A stretch of 64,000 nucleotides of DNA from Lepidurus packardi (GCA_023053545.1 JAKZAN010000005.1:1984001-2048000); one strand, 5' to 3'. Shown: positions 12,901 to 26,591, counted from the stretch's first letter. The notes: generated by a model not told the origin, from the letters alone. A program made the numbers and translations.

Positions 12901-15325
12901 CCACTTGATTGAGGCGGGACCTTGGTGTGTGGTGACGTTCGCGATATGGAATTCGTAAGAAAATGAGACCATTATATCTATAATAGCCTCTTGGGAGAGG
13001 GGGGGGGGGGGTGGGACACGGAGCTCTCTCGTTCTCGGTCACATGTGTTGGACCGTCAGTCGCAGGTATGTTAATGAGCTACTGGCTTTTGATGGGTTAG
13101 CGTAGAGCAAAAGTTCCATTTTACTACAAGGAGATGTTTGTCTCTTGTCCCAGGTTTCTCTCTTGTCTTTTTCTTCAGCTGTCTTTCCACAGTTCGTTGC
13201 ACTGTACCGAATACAAATGTGCTGCTTCTTAAGAGCGGCGTTTTTTTCTTTTTTTTTTCGTAAAATAAAATAAGAAAATAATAAACGTAGAGCGGCAAAT
13301 CGGAACTTCCCTTATTTTGAGTACGTACATCTGGCGTCATAGGTTCCACGTCTTGGAAGTGAAAACGTGGGAACGATTAGGAATTAAGAGCAGGGAAATT
13401 TGCTTAGATATTCAGGCTAACAACTTGTTTGACGCAAGGCAGTATATCTCCCAGAGATGTGTGTATAAGATTTGAGGGGTTTTTAGTGGTGTTGTACTGG
13501 GCAATGTCTTTATTCTATGGAGCTAATTTATCTTACTACAAAAGAAATTAGCCGAGTCGATTTTTTATTGCCAACATGGAAAGTTGGTACGGTGTTTAAA
13601 GATCTAAGGAATATATAAACAAGTTGGGTTTACATGGTCTTCGTGACTGATATATCTTTTAGGAAGAAATAAAGGCAGTTACATTTCTTGTGGGAAGACT
13701 TGAAACTTATTTCTATACCACAATACCGGACACCTTTTATGCTATTATAAATGGTGCTAACAGGATGATAGGCCCAACGAGCGGAACGTATTCCCTGAGC
13801 TAATGATCAGTCATCAATGGTACATAATGAACGGTCCGGTGCTGGAGGAATTTTCTTTTTTTTTTTTTGACTCGTAAAAAGCCGCGATGCCAAAGAAGAT
13901 GAAGACGTTTCAGGCTAAATGGCAGAAAGATCGTGACCAAAAACTACTCAGTATAACCCACGTGACCTATGAAAAGCCAGTCTTGAGGTCAAAGCTTACG
14001 CGGAAAAGATAAATGAAGATTTTTAACTCTAAAACTGTATGCCCTTTTGCAATCTCACACCTTTTAAAAAGCACCATGTTATTACTCCGGGGGATATCCC
14101 CAAGCAGGATCAAGTCTTTTCGCCTTCCGACATTTAGCGTTTCGATTACCGTGAGAAAAGTCATCAAACTGTCGACAAAAAATAAATTCAAACTTGTGAA
14201 GTTGAACTAGGACAAAACTGTCAACAAATTGTCCACGACACATGACTTATACCTTAGACCAGTCGTTATTCTCGGTTGTCTAGCTTTAGGTTTAACTCCG
14301 ATGTTATTAGCGTTAAGCGAAGCCATGCAGCGGCAAATTGGTTCGTCAGATAATGATACAAAAAAAAGACCTGCTGGGATGTCAGTTGGTTATTGCCGTC
14401 CCCATAGCCCCCCGGACATGCTTATTCCACGTACAGGTACCTTAACTCTACTGTTTTATTAGTAATTTATAAGGGAAATTCCAGGTTGCTCATTACATGT
14501 TTTTTTTAGGGTGGCTGCTTCAGCTTCATTGCTCAATGAATCAAGTCCCGGATCACGCTTCACCGGTCCACGGTCCACGCTTTACTATTGTACAGTCCTC
14601 CGGAGCTTCATAGTGGCACAGAAGAAGTCCCGGGACTTTTCTTTAACGAGAAAGAAGCGCGCTTGGATCTTACTGTGGGAACTGGGTCGCCCAAGATCTA
14701 AACACCCTAACTCTTGTAAGCACATAATTATGTGTGAAAGTCAAAATAACCTGCTTCACCCGTTCTGTTCAGGCCTTATATAAAAAGGCAGGATTAGTTG
14801 CTCTCCTAAGCCTTATTATTCTCGTAGAGAAATCGTAAGTTTGCAGAAGCAGTGAGTTTTCTCCGGTTTTTTTTTTCTTGTCAGGTTTATTTCTCTTTTT
14901 CTAATTTGAGATCACACAGTCCTCGTTGGGCAGTGGGAGTTTTTTTAAAAAAACTTTAGTGTGCTTGTACTCTACTTTTCGCCTCTTCCCAAAAGTTACG
15001 GTAAACATATTTCCTTTTCCTAACTGGTTTATTTTTTCACTGCAACCTATTATTAGGGTTATTGCGGGACCGGACTCTGGACTACAAATGGTTGCGTGCA
15101 AAGCCAACGGAGAAAATTATTAATTTCACGTTTTGCAAGAAAATGCACTAACTGGAAGAGAAGAATAGTTACTTTTCGGGCGCTTATTTTAATTTGCGGT
15201 CCGAGGTGGAATATTTTAATAACTTAACTAGAGCCGAGGAGAAAGAAAATAAACGTGTCTCTTTCGGTTCGTTTTCTTCACCTAACCATCCCAACAAATG
15301 GACAAGGAATATTAGTATATATGGA

Positions 15326-15358
<33 letters not shown>

Positions 15359-16184
15359 TTTGGGGCACATTAGACCTTGCTGATGCGTAGAGGTCTTCAT
15401 CCCGAATCGGTAGCCCGCTTAGAATATTAGTCTATAAAGAAATACAAAAGAAAGAAAGAAAGAAACTTGTTTACGAGTCGCTTGGCCTTTTGTCGAAAAA
15501 GAGAATCTCATAACTTTCTGTTTTATCTTAACGTCTCATTACCACGAAAGTATTTTGGAGATTTTGTTTTCGTTTTTCTTACTTACAGTTGGTCGTCTTC
15601 TGGCTTGTGTTCTAAGTGGGCGAAATGGGCATAGACGTAAACTTGTAGCTTCGTGTTGTCGCTAGTTTACGATGAACAAGTTTTGTATCCCACTATTATG
15701 CAAAGGTAGGTTTGACTATTAGTGGTACCTTGGGAAGATACTTGGCAGGTTTTCTGGCCTTGATCATACGTTAGAATCGTCTAGTGTGCTTGTTACGACA
15801 CCCAAGAAACTGAGGACCGTGTATTAAGTTACTGATAACTATCGGCAGCCCATAAAAGCTGAACCCCACACACGAAATGAGTTGCTATATGCGCTAGCTG
15901 TGCATTCGTTAGGCTATTGTTGTCAGTCACTGACAATTGCCTTTATTCCACGTCTGCTTCTTTTTGGGTTGGGGGTTATATCCGGAGGGGAGCGCCAATA
16001 ACCTATTACAATGCAAAAGATGTTGTCATATTTTACAGTTAGATATGTTGATATGTACTTTTTTTCACCGATTCAGAAAATTTTCAGAAAAACGAATCGG
16101 AAATAAAAATTGTTTGAGGATAAATGATCTGTCGGAGAGTATACCAGGATTATTTTCTTTTCTGTAATTTAGCTTTCATTCCGT
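9981..16184. other. Intergenic, no gene recognised
   Basis: Open frames of up to about 135 codons (for example 12205-12612) carry no recognised motif. The stretch contains a G13 run (12999-13011), an A26 run (15333-15358) and a short GAAA microsatellite near 15450. No RNA gene was recognised. Confidence 0.4.
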
Positions 16185-16252
16185 TTTTAAGTCTATTAGA
16201 CATAATCTATTATGTAGATTTTAAGTCTGTTAGTCGTAATCTATTCTGGTGA
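16185..16252. repeat. 34-bp tandem duplication
   Basis: TTTTAAGTCTATTAGACATA at 16185 is followed 34 bp later by TTTTAAGTCTGTTAGTCGTA at 16219. Both copies continue into AATCTATT. It lies about 400 bp upstream of the myosin start codon. Confidence 0.6.
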
Positions 16253-16507
16253 ATTTAAGAAATCCGGGGTTAACGAATTATTAAAAGAAGTAGACTTGGA
16301 ATTTGCATTTTAGACTAGGTTCCTTAAGCGTTTTTAGAATGGAACAATACATGAAAGACAGCTTGAATTCCCTGTGCTTACCCATACATATCAGAATGTC
16401 AACCCATTCCGTTTTTGCTTCAAACGGATGTCCCCTTTATAACAGCCGATGAATTCAAAGGTTTGAAAACCCCGCCCACTTGGGAATCGCGACTGAGTGG
16501 AAAGAAG

Positions 16508-16587
16508 CCAATCGCCGGTAACGCCAGAACAGCGAACCGTTTTCTTCAGTACGAGCTGTCAGCTGGCTGGCAGTGGGTAGTATAAAT
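16508..16587 (+). promoter_or_regulatory. Possible core promoter of the myosin gene
   Basis: TATAAAT at 16581-16587 lies 63-69 nt before the proposed start codon at 16650, and CCAAT occurs at 16508-16512. The spacing would suit a short 5' UTR starting near 16610. Both motifs are short and could be chance; no transcript evidence is available. Confidence 0.3.
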
Positions 16588-16649
16588 TATGTGTTTGTGA
16601 TGTTTGCGTAGATCTTAAGGAGTTTTTACGAAGAACCAATGTTTTAACT

Positions 16650-19600
16650 ATGTCTCCTAATAAGCCACCCTATAGAACCCAAGGTAAGCTTTGTATTTTA
16701 ACCCCGACCTCGAGATTTGCTATCTTAACCGAGTAGAAGGATTTCTCCGCCCTGATTTGCTATGCTATTTACTTTGCCACCTTTTCCTTTTACTGGTATG
16801 TTTGTTACTGTTATCTGAATCCTATCGCTTTGAACGTTCGCGCTTAGTAACAGGAAGGAAGTTGCGGTTTAAGTTGAAAAAACCGGTAGCCCACTCGAGC
16901 GTTTCTTTACATTTGTCTTTTTTCTTATTGTAGGTTCTTGCCCTGAAGATGGAGTTCCTGATATGACATCAATATCAGGGATTGACGAAAGAGGAATTAA
17001 TTGCAATTTAAAAATTCGCTACGGTCGCGACCAGATTTATGTATCCTTTTATTGACAAAGATTTGTGCTAGAACAGCTGTGGTGTCTTAGAAGATAGAAC
17101 CAGCTTCGCTAGCATGCCACTGACTGAATAATTTTTATTTACAAATTCCAAGGTCTTCCTTAACTCTTTTGCCCAATAGACGTGTGCTGGTACAATATTG
17201 GTAGCCGTGAATCCTTACAAGGAACTACGTTTTTATGGCCCCGTAAGCTCACAGAAAACACATATTTTATGACGTGTGGCTTTTACTTTTTTTTTTGGTT
17301 TTGCAGGATTATGTGGAAAAGTACCACAAGGTCAAAGTGGGCAATGCTGAGCCTCATGTATTTGCGTTGACAGAAGCTGCATTCAGTGCGTTGAAACTGG
17401 GCGATGTGAATCAATCATGTGTCATTTCGGGCGAGAGTGGCGCAGGCAAAACCGAAACTGCCAAATTTGTACTTCAGTACTTGTGCAATGTTACGTCCAA
17501 CATTTCTTCGTGGGTTGAGCATCAGATCCTGGAGGCCAACACCGTTTTAGAGGCTTTTGGTAGATATTTACTTACTAAACTTATTTTTTCTTAATTCATT
17601 TTTATTGATTGGTTTACCCAGGGAATGCCAAAACAGTACGTAATGACAACTCTAGTCGCTTTGGCAAGTTTATGCAAGTGGGTTTTGACAAGTCTTGCAT
17701 GATTAGTGGCTGTGTCATCCAGGACTATCTCTTGGAGCAGTCACGCATCACAGTACACAGCGCAGGCGAAAGGAACTATCATGTGTTTTACCAACTCTTG
17801 GCAGCGGGACAGGTATTAATGACACGCAATTGAAAGGGCTGAGAAATCTCTGTAACGGAAACTCCTTTCTTCTTTCGCACACCAGCACGAGAAGGAATTA
17901 GCGGAACAGTTTCATTTACGGCCTGTACAGCATTACCAATACTTAAACCAGTCTGGGTGCTATAAAATCGAAGGAGTAGATGATTTATCTCGCTTTGACG
18001 CATTACGCTTGGCATTCAATGTCTTGCAAGTCCCCACGCCCATGAGTGATGGATTGTGGGCGGTGATATCTGCCATACTTTGGCTAGGAAACTTGGAATT
18101 CCAGGTAACAGAGCATTCGAAGAGGGTTAATACCTTTACGGTTTTACCGGTTTTCTTATGACCTTCTTAATGGGTCTTCTTTCATTAATTTTATAGGACA
18201 TTGATGGCGAAAAGTGTCAGTTGTCGCCTGCCGACCAGGCCGTGATGGAAATCATTGCTTCCCTGCTCGGAGTTGCTCCCGTGGACCTGACGCCGGTCAT
18301 GCTACTCAGGCAAATTAACGTCAGGGGCAATGTCACTGATATTCCATTAAGACTTCAGGAGGTATGATATCTAAACTTCTCATCTCGTTCTTACTTTGCT
18401 TAAAACCATTGCTTTTCAGGCTCGGGAAAACCGTCACGCTATGGCCAAAGCGTTGTATTCACGAACATTTTCATGGCTATTGGCTCACATTAATGCCTGC
18501 ACGAGTCCCAGTCACGACACGTGCCGTTTCTTGGGCGTTTTAGATATTTTTGGGTTTGAAAACTTCAAGGTGAATTCCTTCGAGCAGTTATGCATCAACT
18601 ACGCCAATGAGAAATTGCACAGGTTCTTCAATCATTACGTCTTCGCGCTGGAACAGGAATCTGTAAGCTATACGTCATCACATTTTTTTGGCTATAGGCA
18701 GTATTTCTTATTTTAACGATTTCCATTATTTTTTTATTTATTTATTTGTTACTAGTACCGCCAAGAAGAGATCTGTTACTCGCATATTCAGTTCACTGAT
18801 AACACGGCATGTGTAGAATTGATCGAAAAAGCGCCTCGGTGCATTTTGAAATTGCTGTCGGAGCAATGCCACATGCCCAAAGGCTCTGATATGGCGTACA
18901 TCAACAACTTGCACACAGAGTTTGAAGTGCATACTCATTACCTTAAAGGCGATGATCGACGTAAATGGGAAATCGAGTTTGGCATCAAACATTACGCGGG
19001 ATCGGTCATGTACAACGTGACGGGCTTTGTGGACAAAAACAGAGACGTTCAGCAAGATGTTTTGTTTGAATTGCTCTCTTCGTCAGAAAAGGAGTTTGTC
19101 AGAAACTTAGTTGCCTGCCAAGTATGCTATTCCTTTAGCTTGCTTAAACGGAAAAATAAGCGCTATACCCTAATTGGCATTTGTCATTGTTACTAGGAAT
19201 CATCATGTTTAAGTAATTCCCGCCCTAGTTCGGCTATTATTCAAAATACCATTCCAAGAGGAACCAACAAAGCCAAACCCACTGCCAGTGACACATTCCG
19301 GACTCAGTTACAGTCGTTGGTGGACGTTCTCCAGTCTACCAACCCTTGGTACGTGCGATGTATCAAGCCGAACATGCACAAAGCGGCCAACAATTATAAT
19401 GAAGAGCTGGTCATGGATCAGTTGCGTTATTTGGGCATGTTGGACATCATTCGCATTCGCCGAGAAGGCTACCCCATTCATATGGACTTTGTGGAATTTT
19501 TGCGAACCTATCTCTGCCTGTTGAAGAAGCAAAAGGTCTCGATGGACCCAAAACAAGATGTCAAGTATTATTTTTGGCTTTTCTTCAATGTTCGTTAACT

Positions 19601-22600
19601 TCAGTGTTCATGTATTGACAATTTTTCTTAGGAATATGTTAAAACATTTGGGTTTTTCGGACTGCGAATGGCAAGTGGGCAAATCGAAAGTGTTTTTACG
19701 CTTGCAAGTCTATGAACCTTTAGAAGAAATGCGCACTAAGACCCTAAGACAAGCTGCAGTTATCATTCAAAAGAGTTGGAAAGGATTTTTGGTCCGAAAA
19801 GGTAAACATCTCCGATTTGCGAGTATACATTTTTTTATAAAAGTTATTTTTCTCTTTTAGAATATGTGAAAATTCGTGGGGCGTGTTTGATATTACAACA
19901 CGCGTTTCGAGGTTGGAAACAGCGGCTGTTCTTTCTTCGCAGACGCCGCGCGGCTACGATTATCCAGGCGCATTTGCGGGGAATGTTTGCCAGAGAAGTA
20001 AATTTGATTTCAATACATGGGTATTGATTGTTTCTGACGGCTTTTTTCACTCAGGTGGCTGCTGCATTGCGGGAAATGCGAAGAGTGGAAGCAGAAGCCA
20101 GAAGGAGAGAAAAGCTGGCTGAAGAAGCTGCCGAAAAGCAAAAACGAGAGGAAGAGGAACACGTGCAACCAGGCGAAGGTCGAGAAGAGTGCGAAACTAC
20201 CCCTCGGTAATACTTCTTTTGTTGTTTTTATTATTTTTTAATTTTATGTATTTTATTTATTATTATTATTTTTTTTATTATTTTATTGTTTTTTGTTTCT
20301 TACGTTTCTTATTATTCTGTTTTTGATTTTGTGATTACTAGTGTATTATTAGTAGATTACTATGAGTTTAAGAATAAACGCATTTTTCTAGGATAACGTC
20401 GTCGGATGTGAATGCGTTGACGCAATTAGCCGAGCAAGTCAATTCAAAGCTGGCAGAAAGAAATGCCGCTGAAGGTAGCAGTGAAGCACAGCCTTCAGCC
20501 ACCAGTTCAGATAACGTGGACCTGGATAACCTTTTCGCCTTCCTGTCCGAAATTCATGTGGAAAACAAAAACTCAGTTTTGGAGGAAATCGAAGATCAAA
20601 TGAATGATCTGGCCTTAGATTTTGACCGAGAGGTACGCAAATTTTAGCACAATTTCCTGCTTAAAACTTTAAAGTGTGATCTTTCGCATTTCTTTCTAGG
20701 TCGCGCAGTTGCAAAGTGCTAGCACTGCGTTGCCCGAGTCAGCGGAACTTGTACCCAAAGAGAAAGCTCGGCTAAGGCGCTTCAGTGATGACCATACTTA
20801 TCTAAACGTTCCACCACGCCCTGCTCAAGCTCAGCGAAATAGCGTCAACTTACCCTTCCAAGTAGAACCGCCAGTGACGGGGAATCCTCAGCGCAACAGT
20901 CTTCATTTGCCCCTTGAAAAGAACCCTTCCAAAGAGTCAATCCAATCTTCGGAGGAATCCTTTCCCTCGCCTCCTCCTCCATTAGAATCTTCGCCGCCAA
21001 CCTCCAGCAAAGGCACGATTAGTATACATCCATCCTTGCCAGAACCGACTGAAAAACCCCCGCCCCCACCTGTCGAATTTGCTACTCCAGTCAGCGCCAG
21101 AGTTCATGCTGTGGTCAATCTAGGATTAGATGAGCCTATCTATGAATCTATTCAGCCCAAGCCTTTACCGAAAGAAGAACCAAAGCCTGTAGTAAAGAAA
21201 GACGCAATTTACACACCAGTAAGTCACAAGAATCAAACCGGATTTAATAGATTAGAAGATCAACGTATTTTTACTTATATATTGTGTTCCGTTTAGGGCG
21301 TTCAGTCGTCCCATTCTTGGGCTTTTAACCATCCCGCATCACCGCTGAGAGACACGGACAGTCCAGACGAAAGAGACAGGGAAACGAGGCGCAAACAACG
21401 CGTGGTTCGCAAACTACAGGAACTGGAAGAAGAGGAAGAACGCAACAAAGCTGAAGAAACTCATCACGATCTGATTGAATTCGCCGAGAAGTACTTTAAC
21501 CGTCATGAACGATCCCCAGAAGGCACACTAGTAGCTACTATAACACGCAAAAAGAAAATCGAAGCCACGTATTTAGCAAAATACGAAATGGTTGCGTTTT
21601 ACAAAGGAAATGCTATACCAACTTCCCACATTGCCTTGTATGACCAGGAAAGCGTGGCTACGGCCTGCACCATATTCAAGGTGCGTTATTACAGCCAAAA
21701 AAATGAAATAACAAAAATGTATCTACTCTAATTTTTATTTTATTTTTACTTTGCTTTCTTTTTTTAGGATTTGCAAAAGTATAGTAAAGGAGATTTAAAA
21801 CTGGAAGATGAAACCGCCTTTATTCAACAAACAGTGGCGCAAGGTTTGGAGAAGGAAGAGTTGAGGGACGAGATTTATGTCCAATGCATGCGGCAATGTA
21901 CTGGCAATCCTAACCACGATTCGGTCATGAGACTCTGGCTCCTTTTGGCTGTTTGCACGGTGTCCTTCTCACCAGGGAAAAGCCTCCATAAGGTAGAGAA
22001 ACTTCAAAATAATAATTATTTGTACAAGTTTCGCATTATGAACGCGCGCGCAGGCCAGTAAATGTTCCGCATTTATAACGAACCGGGCTGTGTTGTGTTT
22101 TTGACATTTGACATTTGTGGAAAGTTCAGTGCTTTTTTTAGAGCTGTCAAAATGACACCTAAGAAGACCGTTAGTGGGGAGAGTAGAAAGCACTTTCTAT
22201 TGAAATGAAGCAAGAAATCGTAGACAAAAGTGACTCGGGAGCTAGACTTGTGGATTTTGCAGCTGAATATGGAGTGATCAAGTCAACCATAGGAACAATT
22301 TTAACCAATAGAGAATCAATCATGAGAGCTAAGGTGGCCAAGGGAGTCTCAAAAGTTTGTTCGCAGAAAATCGATTAACCGTGAAATGGAGAATTTGCTG
22401 TTAGTTTGGATTGAGGAAAAGGCAAATGAAAGGAGATTTAAACACGCAGGAAATAATTTATGACAAAACTAGGGTCATGTATGAAGAGCTTCAAACATCC
22501 ACTCCAGGAACAAGCTCACAAGCTTTAGAACAAGAAGAAGAGGGGTTCAAAGGCCGTAGGGGGTGGTTTCATAGGTTTAAGAAAAGAAGTGTTATAATGC

Positions 22601-25600
22601 AAAATTACGATTTTTCGTGATTTTTGACCGGCCTCGGGAACGGATCAAAATGAGTCCCATGCTAACTTATGGGAAACGGCGGCGCGCATAACGAACGCCG
22701 TCCTGGTACGGATTGTGTTCGTTCTGCGAGGGACCACTGTATAGTATATTATGTAGTGTCAATGTTGCCTAATTCTTGCCTTGTTTATTATCTTCTTACT
22801 AGTACTACGACAGTTTTCTGCGTAAAACGGCTAGCAACCAACAGAGCCCTGAAAGCGTGATTGCGTATGCGGAATGGTGCTTGGATGTCTTGCGGAATCC
22901 GCGCGTCTCTGATCGGCGGAACCCGCCATCTTCGCTGGAAATTGCTGTAAGCCTTGTTTTGTGCATTACTGAATCGTTTTTTTTTTAACATTATTGAATT
23001 ATTTTTCGGATTGAATTTTTATAATTGTTTTATTATTAAATTGTTTTAATAGGCGGTTAAGAGCTTGGGTTCGATTGTGGTACGGTTCTTTTTGTTGGAC
23101 GGTCGAACGAAAGCTATGGATGTGCGTCCATTAGATACGGGAGCTGATGCGGTGCATCGTTTAGCGCAGCGTTTGTCCTTACCCGTGATTGAAGGCTGGG
23201 CATTATATCAAGCAGACAGCAAAGAAGTACAACCAGACCGGTGGAAGCATGTCAAGGCCCACGAATTCATCTATGACATCCTCGCGTCTTGGGAAACGTA
23301 ACAATATTGCGTCAATTTTATTCTGTTTAACGAAGATTTCAAGAATGGGTTCTGTTTTCCATAGTGAGACGGTCAAGCAGAATGGAAGTCCTTCCAAAGG
23401 CTCTCCTCCGTTACCTGCCGAGAAGCGATTAGTTTTTAGGAAACGCTTATACAAAAGCTCTCGCGAGATGCCTCAGGATCCTGCGGAAATTAGCTTGCTC
23501 TACGCCCAAGCTGTGTACGCCACCGTTCGCTGCGACGAATATCCCATCAATGACAAAGTAGCATTGCAGTTGGCGGGCTTGCAACTGCAAGTAGCCATCG
23601 GAGATCCTCAAACCGGGAAAGAAGAAGCTTATAAAACCGTAGAGACATTCCTACCCGCGCGAATTATTGTTGCGAGACGGAAAGAAGAATGGGTAATTTT
23701 ATTGAACAATTTTTAGCATTAATTTAGAAATGTATTCATTGTATTATTTTAATAGCCTCATCATTTGTTGCAAGCCCATCGCCAATATGGGACCGGAAAA
23801 TCAGAAATGGTGGCTAAGGTTTGGTATTTGTCTTGTGTGATGCATTTCCCCTTGTACGGGACATCGCTGTATCGCGTCATTTACAAAGGATATTGGTCTT
23901 ATGGTAAGTGATTTTACAAAGCAACAAAATAGCACAATATAAGATAACATTGAAAATAGCTATAAAATAGCGTTCCTTTCTAACAAAATGAAACTAATCG
24001 AATGGTTCTTATTAGGACATAGTTTGATCCTTGGGATCAATTGGGAGGGAATCTCACTAATCAAATCCGACGATAAATTTGTACTCTATGAGTACCGCTA
24101 CATGGACGTAGAATCGATTGTATTAGACCCTAGTGACCAGTTCCTGACGTTAACGTTAATTCGCCCCTTGCCAGATGGCCAACGTTGTTTAGTTTTCGAA
24201 ACGGACCAGAAAGAAGAAATTGGAGCACTAATTGCCTCGTACTGCCCAAGTTTGGCTGTCTGGCTTTCCGAGATCGATCGGCCACAGAAGAAAGTATGGA
24301 AATGTGTCCTAAATTCAGTCAATTGTGTTCCTATCTGTTTTTTTTCCCTAGCTAAAACAAATCACCAACGAAGATCGATTGCGTCGGTATCACAACGTCA
24401 TTCATTGTAGAAAGCTGCTGGTGGACAGCAGCGGCCTTAAAAGACCAGTGGATGACAGTGGAGGCTTCCTACGATCCACTTTAAGAAGGTAAAATTGTCA
24501 AGTTTAAGCAAACACATTATTATATATATATTTTTTTTTTTATTTATATATCTAGGTGGAACAAACAGAAAGTGGACAAGCTGCGTGCAGCGCAAGAAGG
24601 ATCGCCTAGTTCCAGTGACGGTCCTAAAGGTTTCCCACATGCCTTTTGGGCTTTTACACGTCATATTTTGTCCCAGTCACTGGTCAGGCTACCTGAGGTG
24701 GAAGAGAAAGTGGCGTTGGAGACTTTTAAATTGATTTTATCCTACTGTGGACTGGTTCCGACTGGTAAAATACGATTTAAAAAAGAAAAAAATTCAGAGT
24801 TATGAAGTGTAATATTCCTATGTTCCCTTTTATTAGAAGTGGGAAGTCCATGCGAAGACGATTTGTTAAGCCTAGCACAAACTATTATGGAACGATGCAT
24901 GAAAAAGGAATCGTTGTTCAATGAACTTACACTTGAGTTAATCAAGCAAACCACGGATCACCCGGAGGTGAATTCGCGAGTGAACTTGCGGCACTGGTCA
25001 CTCTTAGCCTTATCCTGCTCAGTTGCTTTACCGCAAGACCGTGCTGTACGAAAATATTTGATTGCTCATCTGAAGCATTGCTCAGCTGACGGCGTTAGTG
25101 AAGAAGGCAAATTCGCGAGATTTGCAGAAAAAGTAAATATTCCCTCATTTTGCCTTTTGAGAACTTTAGACTAATAAAAGGTATGTTAGTGTGTGTACAA
25201 GACGATGAACTCCAGACGAAGGCAGTGGCCTCCTTCGCGTCAAGAAATCTTGTGCACCGTCAACAGACGGCCAATTTATGCGCGCGTGTTTTTGATGGAT
25301 GGCGGATTTCATTCGGTCGAGTTTGAGCCTGCCGCCTCGGCTGCTGACGTTATCGAGAGTCTTAAAGCCAAAATTGGTCTTAGAAGCACAGCTAAGGGTA
25401 AAGCTCTATTGCTCTTTTGTACATATTAGCATAGTTGTTACTGTCCCGTTTGGGGATTTTCCTTTCACTCGCACAGGCTATGCTTTGTATGAAGTTATGG
25501 GCAACATGGAGCGCAGTTTAACCATGGAAGAAAAGCTGTCGGACGTTATGGCCAAATGGGAAAGATATCGCGCCTCCCCTACTGTTACTGTGGGCGCAGC

Positions 25601-26591
25601 AGTCGAAGCTCCGCTTAACGCTACTCAAACCCCTGGCCATGCTTTCCTTTTCAAGAAGCATTTGTTTTTGGATGACTATATAAACTTGGCTGACCCGGTG
25701 GAAAAGGAACTCTTGTACTTCCAGATGCTGCATAGTATACGCGTTGATCGCTTTCCGATTACTGACATGGAAGCTGTAAGCGTTTTGTTCATACTACGTT
25801 CAGATTCAATCAAGTTGACATGGAACCGATTGTGCATTGCAGATTATGATTTGCTCTCTACGTGCACAAATTGAACTCGGAGACTACTGCCCCGAGGGCA
25901 CGGATTATAAGGCGGTTTTGCAGCATTGCTTACCTCCAAGATTGCTTCCAACCTTAGCTGCTGAAGTGGTAGCGTTACATCATCAGAGTCTGTTTGGCAT
26001 GACACCACAAGAAGCCAAACAAGCGTTTCTAAACATCATCCAATCATGGCCTTTGCATCGCGCTACCTTTTTTGATGTCGCCGTAAGGAATACATCGTTT
26101 ATTTGCTTCATTTCAAATGAGTTAACATTGTTTTTATTTTTATTGGATTTTCTAGCAATGTTTCACTTCCAATTGGCCCAAGTCTCTCTGGCTAGCTGTG
26201 GATCAGTCAGGATTGCATTTATTGGAGCATCGCTCGCGTCATGTGCTCTGCAATTATCCCTTCCAAAACGTCGGATCCATTAGTCCGACTTTAACATGTC
26301 TCATGGTAGTCACCTCTAGTGATGAACAAGGGCAAGGGCACACCCAGCCAAAGCCTTCGAAAGTTATTTTAAACACTCAACAAGTACGTTTCTTGAATTA
26401 GGACTTGTTTTTTAACTGGTTTACTTAGAGTCAGTTAGCTCACTAACTTTTACATTGTATTTGTGTTCTAGGCATTTCAGATTGCAAATTTGGTTCGTGA
26501 ATATTGTGAGGTACTGCATTTGTCAAGTGGATTGCTTGAACCTACGAATGCGAGCTCGAGTCCTCTAAAAGGAGCGGTAATATCTGTTTAA
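16650..26591 (+). CDS. Unconventional myosin, tandem MyTH4-FERM (class XXII-like)
   Basis: An actin-based motor, about 2,238 residues in 30 exons: 16650-16683, 16934-17040, 17180-17242, 17307-17559, 17622-17812, 17886-18104, 18197-18361, 18420-18662, 18756-19121, 19197-19564, 19632-19801, 19861-19997, 20055-20206, 20392-20632, 20700-21218, 21297-21680, 21768-21992, 22803-22946, 23053-23297, 23365-23692, 23756-23903, 24016-24293, 24352-24488, 24556-24764, 24837-25132, 25190-25397, 25477-25775, 25843-26082, 26156-26383, 26472-26591. All junctions keep frame. Motor about residues 13-705: P-loop GESGAGKT (110-117), switch [10 protein letters not shown] (160-168), switch II DIFGFE (386-391). The TEDS position is Asn334. 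Three IQ motifs (about 706-772) precede a charged helix (773-812), a Pro-rich linker with PPPPP runs (about 880-1075), MyTH4 (about 1130-1325, LRDEIYVQC), FERM (1330-1665), MyTH4 (1700-1885) and FERM (1890-2225). I see no SH3 between the tandems, which favours class XXII over VII or XV, but the class is an inference. The N-terminus lacks an SH3-like extension. The exon 20 acceptor and the last exon have alternatives. Confidence 0.93.
22025..22739 (+). pseudogene. Decayed, internally deleted Tigger element in myosin intron 17
   Basis: Intron 17 is 810 nt while most others are 55-290 nt. Its extra DNA encodes pieces of a Tigger/pogo transposase N-terminus in the + direction: a start [13 protein letters not shown] near 22151, a helix-turn-helix piece [28 protein letters not shown], and then [15 protein letters not shown] near 22546-22590. 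The pieces lie in different frames, so there are several frameshifts. The DDE domain is absent. The right terminus ends GAGGGACCACTG at 22739, followed by TA, as expected for Tigger. The left terminus is degenerate, so the start coordinate is approximate. Splicing around it still joins exon 17 to exon 18 in frame. Confidence 0.75.
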
